In this document: piece by piece, positions 1 through 6,118 of the stretch
How the letters are laid out: the number at the start of each line of letters is the position of its first letter
Position numbering within the stretch: position 1 is the stretch's first letter
Assembly: GCA_021802185.1 (NCBI GenBank)
Contig: JAKAAV010000075.1
Location: forward strand, 1-8,336
DNA length: 8,336 nt
DNA from: Chloroflexota bacterium
Lineage (GTDB): Bacteria; Chloroflexota; Limnocylindria; Limnocylindrales; CSP1-4
Direction of reading: 5' to 3'
The notes under the pieces: model-generated
Database searches by the model: none
What the model was told of the DNA's origin: nothing
The model's input: only the letters and a program-made list of their open reading frames with translations
Translations under genes and position numbers: made by a program

Positions 1-688
1 CGTCCTCGCGCGTCACGCGGCCGCCGTGGCCTGTCCCGCGCACCTGCCCGAGATCCACGTCGTTCTCGCGTGCCAGCCGACGGACGGCCGGGGTGACGGG
101 GCCGCGATACTCCTCGCCGGCCGGGGATGTGGCGGCGGGAGCGGGTGCCGGCCCGCTCCTTGAGGCGGCGGAAGCCGGGGAAGCAGCCGCCGGCTGCGCG
201 GGCGCCGGGCCCGTCCCGTTGCGCGGGCCCGTCATCGACTCCTCGTCGGACCCCGCCGGGCCCCGTTCCGTCGCAGGCGCCGGAGCTGGCCGGGCGGCGG
301 ACGCCTCGCCCTTCGCCGGCGTTTCTGCCGCGGGCTGCCCGGCCGAGGCCGTCTGCTCGGCCGTCACGGATTGCCCTGCAGACGCGGGTTGGTCGGCCGC
401 CGCGGTCGCCTCCTGCGGCGAAGCAGGCACCGGGACCTGGGCGGCTTCCACCCCCGCCTCCTCGATCACGGCGATCTCGGCGCCGTTCGGGACCGTGGCG
501 CCCTCCTCGACGAGGATCTCGGACAGCACGCCTTCGAACGGGGACGGCACCTCGGCGTTGACCTTGTCCGTGATCACCTCGACGATCGGCTCGTACTTCG
601 TCACGCGATCACCGACCTGCTTGAGCCAGCGGCCGATCGTCCCCTCCGCCACGCTCTCGCCGAGCTGCGGCATCGTCACCCTGGGCAC
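1..688 (-). CDS. bkdB: Branched-chain 2-oxoacid dehydrogenase E2 (dihydrolipoamide acyltransferase), N-terminal part, cut by left edge
   Basis: This is the E2 core subunit of a 2-oxoacid dehydrogenase complex in the cytoplasm. It takes the acyl group from E1 on a swinging lipoyl-lysine and passes it to CoA. Translated by hand, the first 229 residues show one lipoyl domain (about 1-77) starting [12 protein letters not shown], with the modified lysine in ITDKVNAEV (Lys42). A long Ala/Pro-rich linker (about 78-190) follows, then a peripheral subunit-binding domain from about residue 197 ([16 protein letters not shown], then [12 protein letters not shown]). The acyltransferase domain with its HHxxxDG motif lies beyond the window. 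The start is GTG at 688-686, chosen because GGAGGG lies 8 bases upstream and the lipoyl domain begins at once. It is the last gene of the lpd-bkdAA-bkdAB-bkdB set, separated from bkdAB by 216 bases. Substrate class is inferred from the E1 neighbours, because the lipoyl domain alone would also fit pyruvate or 2-oxoglutarate dehydrogenase E2. Confidence 0.9.
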   Translation of the reverse strand, partial: MPRVTMPQLGESVAEGTIGRWLKQVGDRVTKYEPIVEVITDKVNAEVPSPFEGVLSEILVEEGATVPNGAEIAVIEEAGVEAAQVPVPASPQEATAAADQPASAGQSVTAEQTASAGQPAAETPAKGEASAARPAPAPATERGPAGSDEESMTGPRNGTGPAPAQPAAASPASAASRSGPAPAPAATSPAGEEYRGPVTPAVRRLARENDVDLGQVRGTGHGGRVTRED

Positions 689-696
689 GTGCTCAA

Positions 697-702
697 CCCT
701 CC
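697..702 (-). promoter_or_regulatory. Shine-Dalgarno site deciding the bkdB start
   Basis: The minus strand reads GGAGGG, followed by 8 bases and then GTG at 688-686. This selects the GTG directly in front of the lipoyl domain. No other start codon with comparable support was seen upstream in this frame. Confidence 0.75.
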
Positions 703-711
703 GAGGAACCC

Positions 712-732
712 CGCGGACGTGTCACGTCCGCG
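712..732. other. Perfect 9-bp inverted repeat (hairpin or operator) upstream of bkdB
   Basis: The arm CGCGGACGT (712-720) is exactly complementary to ACGTCCGCG (724-732), with a 3-base spacer GTC. It lies 24 bases before the bkdB start and 10 bases before its Shine-Dalgarno site. No T-run follows on either strand, so an intrinsic terminator is unlikely. It could be a dimeric repressor operator, an mRNA hairpin that tunes bkdB translation, or a processing site. The symmetry is seen directly; the function is inference. Confidence 0.5.
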
Positions 733-858
733 CCGGACTGCGTCGTTCGCACGAGCGTAGTGTCGCCGATCTGCGCCGAGGTCGCGAGCGAGGCGGCCGC
801 GCACCCGCTCTGCACGCCGGCCGGGGCAGCGCCGACCAGATGCCGGATGCCGGCGCCG

Positions 859-931
859 GTACTCGGCCAGCTGCCGGCGGCAGATACGCGGCCAGCTCCC
901 CCGGTCAATACGCGGCCAGCTGCCGGATCGC
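859..931. repeat. Three-copy 24/25-base tandem repeat spanning the bkdAB stop codon
   Basis: The element atacgcggccagct occurs at 908-921 and again at 884-897, and as gtactcggccagct at 859-872, giving periods of 24 and 25 bases. The copy at 908-921 encodes the last residues of bkdAB (QLAAY, minus strand) and abuts the TGA at 907-905. The other two lie in the untranslated gap. The likely origin is slippage duplication of the 3' end of the gene. Small GC palindromes sit inside it, for example ccggcgccgg at 850-859 (just at its edge) and ctgccggcggcag at 871-883. Confidence 0.7.
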
Positions 932-1888
932 GGCCGCGATCGAGTCGGGGTTCACCATGAACCAGTCCTCGAGCGCGTGGGCGTACGGCACCGCCGGAAC
1001 GTCGGGCCCGGCCACCCGAAGGATCGGGCCGTCCAGGTAGTCGAACGCCTGCTCGGAGATGATCGCCGAGATCTCGGCGCCATAGCCGCCGAACTTGTTG
1101 TCCTCGTACACGACGACGCACTTGCCCGTCCTGCGGACGCTCGAGAGGACGGTGTCGAGATCGAGCGGCCGGAGCGTGCGGACGTCGATGACCTCGACGC
1201 TGATCCCGTCGCCCGCCACCAGCTCGGCGGCCTCGAGTGCGTGGTGGGCCATGAGCCCGTACGCGATCGCGGTGATCTGCGTCCCCGACCGCGTGACCTG
1301 CGCCTTCCCCAGGGGCACCGTGTAGTCGCCGGCCGGCACCTCGCCTCGGACCGAGCGGTACAGCTTCTTGTGCTCGAGGAACAGCACCGGGTCGGGGTCG
1401 CGGATCGCGGATCGCAGCAGGCCGGCTGCGTCGTACGGCGTCGACGGCACCACGACCTTGAGCCCGGGCACGTGCGTGAAGTACGCCTCGATCGACTGGC
1501 TGTGGTACAGCGCTCCGTGGACGCCGCCCCCGAAGGGCGCCCTGATGGTGATCGGGCACCCGAACGTCCCGTTCGAGCGATACCGCATGCGTGCGGCCTC
1601 GCTCACGATCTGGTTGAAGGCGGGCATGATGAAGTCGGCGAACTGGATCTCGGGCACCGGCCGCAGGCCGTTAACCGCCGCGCCGATCGACGTGCCCACG
1701 ATCATCGACTCGCTCAGCGGCGTGTCGATGACGCGGCCCGGACCGAACTCCGCGAACAGGCCGTCGGTGGCCAGAAACACGCCACCCTTGATCCCGACGT
1801 CCTCGCCCAGCACGACCACGCAGGGGTCGCGGCGCATCTCGCCGGCCAGCGCGCCGCGGATCGCCTCGATGAACGTCTGGACCGCCAT
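905..1888 (-). CDS. bkdAB: Branched-chain 2-oxoacid dehydrogenase E1 component, beta subunit
   Basis: This is the beta chain of the thiamine-diphosphate-dependent E1 heterotetramer, which decarboxylates branched-chain 2-oxoacids and reductively acylates the lipoyl group of E2. It has 327 residues, which matches my recollection of the Bacillus BfmBAB length. The sequence runs in register with that family: LGEDVGIKGGVF (27-38), DTPLSES (55-61) with the conserved cofactor-activating Glu60, QFADFIMPA (82-90), GGGVHGALYHSQS (120-132) with the conserved His129, then the C-terminal transketolase-like domain and AGPDVPAVPYA (293-303). The start is ATG at 1888-1886, which overlaps the bkdAA stop by one base (TGATG). 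GGAGGG lies 6 bases upstream, so translation is probably coupled. The frame is open further upstream, but that part is an out-of-frame reading of bkdAA. A pyruvate dehydrogenase beta chain is the main alternative, but the similarity pattern favours the branched-chain type. Confidence 0.95.
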   Translation of the reverse strand: MAVQTFIEAIRGALAGEMRRDPCVVVLGEDVGIKGGVFLATDGLFAEFGPGRVIDTPLSESMIVGTSIGAAVNGLRPVPEIQFADFIMPAFNQIVSEAARMRYRSNGTFGCPITIRAPFGGGVHGALYHSQSIEAYFTHVPGLKVVVPSTPYDAAGLLRSAIRDPDPVLFLEHKKLYRSVRGEVPAGDYTVPLGKAQVTRSGTQITAIAYGLMAHHALEAAELVAGDGISVEVIDVRTLRPLDLDTVLSSVRRTGKCVVVYEDNKFGGYGAEISAIISEQAFDYLDGPILRVAGPDVPAVPYAHALEDWFMVNPDSIAAAIRQLAAY

Positions 1889-2970
1889 CACAGACCCTCC
1901 GCGGTGATCTCCGCGCCGAACCCCGGGCCTCCGACCGCCTCCGGCGCCGCCGAGAGGTCGTCCTCGGCGTACACGTGCCGGAGCGCCGTCGTCGGGTCCG
2001 GTTCCGGCTGGGCCTCCGCCCATTCCGTCGCGTCGTCCACGGCGGCCTTCACGTCGGCCGCGATCTCCGCCTCCCGCGCGTCGTCGAGCACGCCCGCGTC
2101 GCGCAGCTGCGTCCGGAATCGCGGAAGCGGGTCGCGCTCGCGCTCCGCCTGCAGCTCCTCCGCCGAGCGGTATTTCGTCTGCTGGTCGTCCGAGGAATGG
2201 GCGGTGAGCCGCATCACCTTCGCCTCGATCAGCGTCGGCCCGTCGCCGCGCCTCGCGCGCTCGATCGCGTCGCGGCCGGCGCGGTAGCACGCGAGCACGT
2301 CGCTGCCGTCGACGGCCACGCCGGGAAACCCGTACCCCACGGCCCGGTCGGCGATGTTCGGGATCGGGCTCTGGAGCGACATCGGGACGCTGATCGCGTA
2401 GCCGTTGTTCTCGACGACGAACACGACCGGCAGCCGGTGGACGCCCGCGAAGTTCAGCCCCTCGTGGAAATCGCCCTGGTTGCTGGACCCCTCTCCGAGC
2501 TCCGTGAGCGCCACCTGGCCCGTCCCGCGCGACCTGGCCGCGAACGCGATCCCGACCGCGTGCAGGAGCTGCGTGGCGACCGGCGAGCTCGTCGAGAGGA
2601 TGTTGTGCTCGGCCGAACCGTAGTGGCCAGGCATCTGGCGGCCGCCGGACGAGGGGTCGGCGGCGCGGGCGAACTGCGCCATGAGGATGTCGCGCGGGGT
2701 CATGCCGAACGTGAGGACGGCGGCGATCGAGCGGTAGTACGGCACGAGCCAGTCGTGGCCGCGGCGCAGCGAGGAGACGATGCCGACCTGCGCGCCCTCG
2801 TGGCCCTGCCCGCTGATGACGAACGCCGCCTTGCCCGAGCGGTTCAGGACCCACATGCGCTCGTCGATCGCCCGGGAGAGCGCGACGAGCCGGTACATGC
2901 GCAGGAGGTCGTCATCCGTGAGGCCGTGCGCCGCGGCCAGCTCGCTCGCCCTGATCGACGCTTCGGCCAC
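1888..2970 (-). CDS. bkdAA: Branched-chain 2-oxoacid dehydrogenase E1 component, alpha subunit
   Basis: This is the alpha chain of the E1 decarboxylase, which carries most of the thiamine diphosphate site. It has 360 residues. The pyrophosphate/Mg motif runs from GEGSSNQGDF (159-168) to ENN (187-189). RSGKAAFVISGQGHE (44-58), DPSSGGRQMPGHYG (105-118) and the loop RLTAHSSDD (254-262) match the branched-chain family. In that loop His258 corresponds to the catalytic His of the HxS(T)SDD phosphorylation loop in animal BCKDHA. Pyruvate dehydrogenase alpha chains normally differ in the MPGH and HSSDD regions, which is why I prefer the branched-chain call. The start is GTG at 2970-2968 with AGGGGAGG about 6 bases upstream. 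Its 3' end shares one base with bkdAB. The last roughly 25 residues are variable and Gly/Ala-rich. The lpd stop lies 75 bases upstream, so both are probably on one transcript. Confidence 0.95.
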   Translation of the reverse strand: MAEASIRASELAAAHGLTDDDLLRMYRLVALSRAIDERMWVLNRSGKAAFVISGQGHEGAQVGIVSSLRRGHDWLVPYYRSIAAVLTFGMTPRDILMAQFARAADPSSGGRQMPGHYGSAEHNILSTSSPVATQLLHAVGIAFAARSRGTGQVALTELGEGSSNQGDFHEGLNFAGVHRLPVVFVVENNGYAISVPMSLQSPIPNIADRAVGYGFPGVAVDGSDVLACYRAGRDAIERARRGDGPTLIEAKVMRLTAHSSDDQQTKYRSAEELQAERERDPLPRFRTQLRDAGVLDDAREAEIAADVKAAVDDATEWAEAQPEPDPTTALRHVYAEDDLSAAPEAVGGPGFGAEITAEGL

Positions 2971-3045
2971 CGCGGTCCTCCCCTGTCGGAAGCCCTGCTG
3001 GCGCTGCTGCGCCCGCGCGGCTCGACGTGCCCGGCGCTGGTGCGC

Positions 3046-4482
3046 CTAGAAGTTGATCGACCTGCCCGCCACGGCCATCGCGGCCTCGCCGATCGCCTCG
3101 GACAGCGTGGGGTGCGGATGCACCGCCGCCCCGAGCTCCCAGGCGGTCGTCTCGAGCAGCATCCCGACGGCCGGCTCGGCGACGAGGTCGGTGACGTGCG
3201 GCCCGATCATGTGGACGCCGAGGACGCGGTCGGTCTCCGCGTGCGCCAGCACCTTGACGAACCCGTCGTGGTCGCCGCCGATGATCGCCTTGCCGTTCGC
3301 CATCCACGGGAACTTCCCGGCCTTGTACGGCACTCCGTCACGCTTCAGCTCCTGCTCCGAGCGCCCGATCGAGGCGATCTGGGGCCGGCAGTAGGTGGCG
3401 CGCGGCATGACGTCGTAGTCGATCGGGTGCGGGTCGAGCCCGCAGATCGTCTCCACGGCCGTGATGCCCTCGTGCGCCGCGACGTGCGCGAGCAGGAGTC
3501 CGCCGACGAGATCGCCGATCGCGTAGAGGTGCGGCTCGGCCGTCCGCATGTGCCCGTCGACCTTGACGACGCCCCGCTCGACGACCGCGCGCGTCTTCTC
3601 GAGGCCGATGTCCTCGACGTTCGCGGCACGGCCGGTCGCGACGAGCATCTGATCGGCGCGCAGCTCCTTCGGCTCGGCGCCCTCGGGGCCGACGCTCACG
3701 CAGACCTGGTCGCCCTCGAGCGTGACCGACGCCGGGTCGAAGCGGGCGTTCGTCATGACGGTGATCCCGCGCCGCTTGAACGCGCGCTCCAGCACCTGGC
3801 CGACCTCGGCGTCCTCGAGCGGCACGACCGACGGCAGGTACTCGAGGAGCGTGACCTCGGCGCCCATGTCGCGGTAGAACGAGGCGAACTCGACGCCCAC
3901 GGCGCCCGCCCCGACCACGATGATGCTGCGCGGGAGCGTGTCGCTGCGGAGGACGTCGTCGCTCGTGACGATGTGGGTGCCGTCCGGCACGAGCCCGGGG
4001 AGGCTCTTCACGCGGCTGCCGGTGGCGAGGATCACGTCGGTCGCGTCGAGCACGCGCTCGCCCCCGCCACCCGGCGTCCCGTCCTCGCCGTTCAGCCGCA
4101 CGCGGATCTTCGTCGCCCGCTCGAGCGTGCCGCGGCCGCCGATCCACTCGACCTGGTTCTTCTTCACGAGGCTCATGAGGCCCTTCGTGAGCCGGTCGAC
4201 GACCTGGGTGCGGCGCTTCGCGATGGTGGCCATGTCGACGCCGGTCTCGCCGACGGAGAGGCCGAACGTCGCGGCATCACGGATGCGCGCGTACAGGTCG
4301 GCCGACTCGAGCATGGCCTTGGTCGGGATGCAGCCCCAGTGGAGGCATGTCCCACCGATCGGGGCCTCGTCGACGAGCGCGACCCGCAGTCCCAGCTGCG
4401 CCGCCCGGAAGGCCGCGCTGTAGCCGCCCGTCCCGGCGCCGAGGACGACGAGGTCGAACGAGTTGGACGATCCGACTGCCAC
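3046..4482 (-). CDS. lpd: Dihydrolipoamide dehydrogenase (E3)
   Basis: This FAD-containing E3 flavoprotein oxidises the dihydrolipoyl group of E2 and reduces NAD+. Numbered from the chosen start, it has 478 residues, normal for the family. It shows the FAD Rossmann motif LGAGTGGY (14-21), the redox-active disulfide in GGTCLHWGCIPTK (Cys46, Cys51), ATGS before the NAD domain, the NAD Rossmann motif GAGAVGVEFA (191-200), the second FAD contact LYAIGDLVGG (319-328), and the dimer-interface HPHPTLSE (455-462) with catalytic His457 and Glu462. A Gly-rich stretch (about 132-142) slightly lengthens the first domain. The start is uncertain. GTG at 4482 gives a typical N-terminus but its GGAG is about 13 bases away. 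GTG at 4494 is nearly touching that GGAG. The open frame reaches 4632, but that extension is Arg-rich and not family-like. It is the first gene of the bkd set, so it probably serves this complex and may serve other 2-oxoacid complexes too. Confidence 0.95.
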   Translation of the reverse strand: MAVGSSNSFDLVVLGAGTGGYSAAFRAAQLGLRVALVDEAPIGGTCLHWGCIPTKAMLESADLYARIRDAATFGLSVGETGVDMATIAKRRTQVVDRLTKGLMSLVKKNQVEWIGGRGTLERATKIRVRLNGEDGTPGGGGERVLDATDVILATGSRVKSLPGLVPDGTHIVTSDDVLRSDTLPRSIIVVGAGAVGVEFASFYRDMGAEVTLLEYLPSVVPLEDAEVGQVLERAFKRRGITVMTNARFDPASVTLEGDQVCVSVGPEGAEPKELRADQMLVATGRAANVEDIGLEKTRAVVERGVVKVDGHMRTAEPHLYAIGDLVGGLLLAHVAAHEGITAVETICGLDPHPIDYDVMPRATYCRPQIASIGRSEQELKRDGVPYKAGKFPWMANGKAIIGGDHDGFVKVLAHAETDRVLGVHMIGPHVTDLVAEPAVGMLLETTAWELGAAVHPHPTLSEAIGEAAMAVAGRSINF

Positions 4483-4515
4483 GGTCTTCAGCACGCTCCT
4501 CTGGGCTGGGAGGAC

Positions 4516-4533
4516 GCCGCGGGTCGCCGCGGC
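4516..4533. other. GC-rich 7-bp inverted repeat in the lpd leader
   Basis: GCCGCGG (4516-4522) pairs with CCGCGGC (4527-4533) across a 4-base loop. It sits about 34 bases upstream of the chosen lpd start, downstream of the candidate promoter, so it would be in the 5' untranslated leader. It may be a structural or regulator-binding element, but such repeats also arise by chance at this GC content. Confidence 0.3.
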
Positions 4534-4560
4534 ACGCCGGGGACGCACGTCACGCCGGCG

Positions 4561-4589
4561 ATGGTACGGACGGCGGTATGGGACCGCAA
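4561..4589 (-). promoter_or_regulatory. Candidate sigma-70-type promoter for lpd-bkdAA-bkdAB-bkdB
   Basis: On the minus strand TTGCGG (4589-4584) is followed by exactly 17 bases and TACCAT (4566-4561). The -35 matches TTGACA only in its first three bases, and the -10 matches TATAAT in four of six. It lies in the 213-base gap between the small membrane-protein gene and lpd, the natural place for an operon promoter, and predicts a leader of about 70 bases. It was found by eye and has no experimental support. Confidence 0.35.
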
Positions 4590-4695
4590 CGGACGAGGAG
4601 TCGGAGAGGCGGACTCGGCGTTGCAGTCGCACGACACGCTGCTCACGCTGCGGACTCGCACCGCGTTCGCGGGGCGACGCGTGCGGGCGCCGGCG

Positions 4696-5064
4696 TCACG
4701 GCCGGCGGATGGACGTCCACAGGGCACGCGCGAGCACGACGAGCGTCACCACGATCAGCGCGACGATCATCGTCGGCGGCCGCCCGATGGCGTCCTGGAC
4801 CGGCGGGAACACGATCCCGAGCAGCTGGAGCCCGAGCACGACGGCCACGCAGAACGCGGCGAGCAGCACGACGTCGCGGTCGCGGACGCGAAGCCTCGGC
4901 TGAGCGGGCGCATCCGGGAACGGCGCCGTGCCAGCTGCGGGGGAGCCGGGGTTCGGATCGGGCGACCGGGCCGCGGCCGATCCCGGCGCCCGCGTCGCGG
5001 GCAGTCCGGTCGCCGCGGCGCTCGATCCGTCCGCCATCCGCCCCGCCTGCTCGCTCCCGCTCAC
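4696..5064 (-). CDS. Small two-segment membrane protein of unknown family
   Basis: I do not recognise this 122-residue protein. Residues 1-56 are low-complexity and rich in Ala, Pro, Gly and Ser, so probably disordered. A basic patch (Arg57, 59, 61, 63) then precedes a first hydrophobic segment (about 65-87). A short turn (PPVQDAIGRPPT, 87-98) leads to a second segment (about 99-116), and the chain ends in RALWTSIRRP. The flanking positive charges suggest both termini face the cytoplasm. The start is GTG at 5064-5062, chosen because AGGGGG lies 6 bases upstream. An ATG ten codons in is the alternative. It begins 21 bases after the nnrE stop, so the two are probably co-transcribed. No catalytic motif is visible and no function is proposed. 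Confidence 0.7.
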   Translation of the reverse strand: MSGSEQAGRMADGSSAAATGLPATRAPGSAAARSPDPNPGSPAAGTAPFPDAPAQPRLRVRDRDVVLLAAFCVAVVLGLQLLGIVFPPVQDAIGRPPTMIVALIVVTLVVLARALWTSIRRP

Positions 5065-5070
5065 GCCGTT

Positions 5071-5076
5071 CCCCCT
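5071..5076 (-). promoter_or_regulatory. Shine-Dalgarno site for the small membrane protein
   Basis: AGGGGG on the minus strand, 6 bases before the GTG at 5064-5062. It lies in the 21-base gap after the nnrE stop. This is the main evidence that the short downstream frame is really translated. Confidence 0.65.
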
Positions 5077-5085
5077 GCTCGTCGT

Positions 5086-5913
5086 TCAGCCGCGGTCGGC
5101 GTCGGCCGGGATGCCGATCGGCGCCACGAGCACCCGCCCGGCCAGCGCGCGGCCGTTCCGCGTCTGCAGACCGAGCTTCGGCCGGTGGAAGGTGATCGTG
5201 ACGTCTGCGCGGACGGCCGGATCGGACGGATCGCCACTCGTCAGGTCCACGGCCGTCGGCGTGTCGACCGACAGCACCGGGACGCCGCTCGCACGTGCGC
5301 GCCGGATCAGGTCGACGGCGCTCCGAACCGGCTCACGCAGCTCACCGTGCACGCCCGTGCCGAGCAGCGCGTCGACGATCACCGACGCCTTCTCGATCCC
5401 CTGCCCGAGCATCTGGAGGTCTCGCGGCTGCGCGGCGTGGATGCGCTCCACCCCGCCGACTCCCCCGAGCGCCTCCCAGTTCCTGGCCGCGTCCGGTGTT
5501 CCGGGTTGCGGCTCGCCGGACACGAGCACGACCGCGACGCGCAGGCCGTGCCGCGCGAGGTGCCGAGCGGCCACGAACCCGTCGCCCCCGTTGTTGCCGG
5601 GGCCCGCGAGCACCAGGACGGGTCCGCGTCCCGCGCGGCCCGTCGTGGCGAGCAGCGCACGGACCGCTGCCGCCGTCGCGGTTCCGGCCTGCTCCATGAG
5701 CCACCGGCCCGGCGTCCCCATCAGCTGCGCCTTCCGATCGGCGCCCCGCATCTCCTCGGCCGTCATCGCGTGCCGGGACGCGGTCGCCCGCCAGTGCTCG
5801 GCCAGCTCGTCGAGGTCGAGGGCCTCGCCGCGCAGGGCCGGGTCGTCCGCCGGGAGCGGAACATCATCCGGGGCGGGGCGTCGCGAGACGGGTGGAGGGG
5901 CGGCGGGCGTCAT
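5086..5913 (-). CDS. nnrE: NAD(P)H-hydrate epimerase (YjeF N-terminal domain), stand-alone
   Basis: This enzyme interconverts the R and S forms of hydrated NADH and NADPH so that a partner dehydratase (NnrD) can restore the cofactor. With the chosen start it has 275 residues. The family core begins MTAEEMRGADRKA (50-62) and continues with GPGNNGGDGF (104-113), DALLGTG (181-187), the ion-site segment VDTPTAVDLTSG (216-227) and ADVTITFHRPKLGL near the C-terminus. The segment usually reads D-x-P-S-G; here it is D-T-P-T-A. There is no C-terminal NnrD kinase-like domain. The start is uncertain. ATG 5913 (or ATG 5922, three codons earlier) keeps an acidic lead whose codons already end almost entirely in G/C from about residue 19 on, which favours coding. 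ATG 5766 would give a plain 226-residue core. None has a clear Shine-Dalgarno site. The open frame extends to TTG 6075, but that part is Arg-rich and unlikely to be protein. Confidence 0.88.
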   Translation of the reverse strand: MTPAAPPPVSRRPAPDDVPLPADDPALRGEALDLDELAEHWRATASRHAMTAEEMRGADRKAQLMGTPGRWLMEQAGTATAAAVRALLATTGRAGRGPVLVLAGPGNNGGDGFVAARHLARHGLRVAVVLVSGEPQPGTPDAARNWEALGGVGGVERIHAAQPRDLQMLGQGIEKASVIVDALLGTGVHGELREPVRSAVDLIRRARASGVPVLSVDTPTAVDLTSGDPSDPAVRADVTITFHRPKLGLQTRNGRALAGRVLVAPIGIPADADRG

Positions 5914-5940
5914 GGCGTGCATAGCGTGCCACAGCCGCGC

Positions 5941-6024
5941 CGGAAGCGAGCCGGACGGGCCTGCGGCGCGCGGGGCGGAGACGAGTCGGAGGCGACTGCC
6001 GGACGCGGAAGCGACCCGGAGGGG
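5941..6024. repeat. Iterated cggaRRcga motif upstream of nnrE
   Basis: The 9-mer cggaRRcga occurs four times on the plus strand: 5941-5949, 5976-5984, 5987-5995 and 6006-6014. The outer two belong to a longer direct repeat of 19 bases with 17 identical (5941-5959 and 6006-6024, 65 bases apart). The array lies in the gap between ppc and nnrE. On the minus strand, which is the coding strand, it reads TCGYYTCCG. It could be a cluster of regulator sites or decayed tandem repeats; function unknown. Confidence 0.45.
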
Positions 6025-6118
6025 AGCGCGGCACGCCGGCCGGCGCGGCCGTGAGTGCCGACGAGCAGCGCGCAATGCGCCGCGGGTGTCAGTCGCGCCG
6101 GGCAGCCGCGTGCAGCAA

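Noticed and set aside
93..1040. Plus-strand open frame over the bkdB region
   Set aside because: The minus strand clearly encodes the E2 lipoyl domain, linker and subunit-binding domain here. The plus translation has no motif.
1889..2854. Upstream extension of the bkdAB frame into bkdAA
   Set aside because: The extension is an out-of-frame reading of the E1-alpha gene. The ATG at 1888 has a good Shine-Dalgarno site and gives the normal family length.
4483..4632. Upstream extension of lpd to 4632
   Set aside because: The 50 added residues are Arg-rich, unlike any E3 N-terminus, and cover the likely promoter region.
4688..4707. Stem cgccggc/gccggcg at the end of the small membrane-protein gene, as an intrinsic terminator
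   Set aside because: It overlaps the stop codon and lacks any T-tract, so it is too weak to annotate as a terminator.
1975..6054. A 1,359-codon open frame on the plus strand across lpd, bkdAA and nnrE
   Set aside because: It is antisense to well-recognised genes, and its translation is Arg/Asp/His-rich low-complexity text with no family motif. Extreme third-position GC removes stop codons from this frame, so it is a shadow.
6030..6059. Hairpin ggcac...gtgcc with an inner GC stem after the ppc stop, as a terminator
   Set aside because: The stem is interrupted by an internal loop and has no T-run on the minus strand. At this GC content such pairing is expected by chance.
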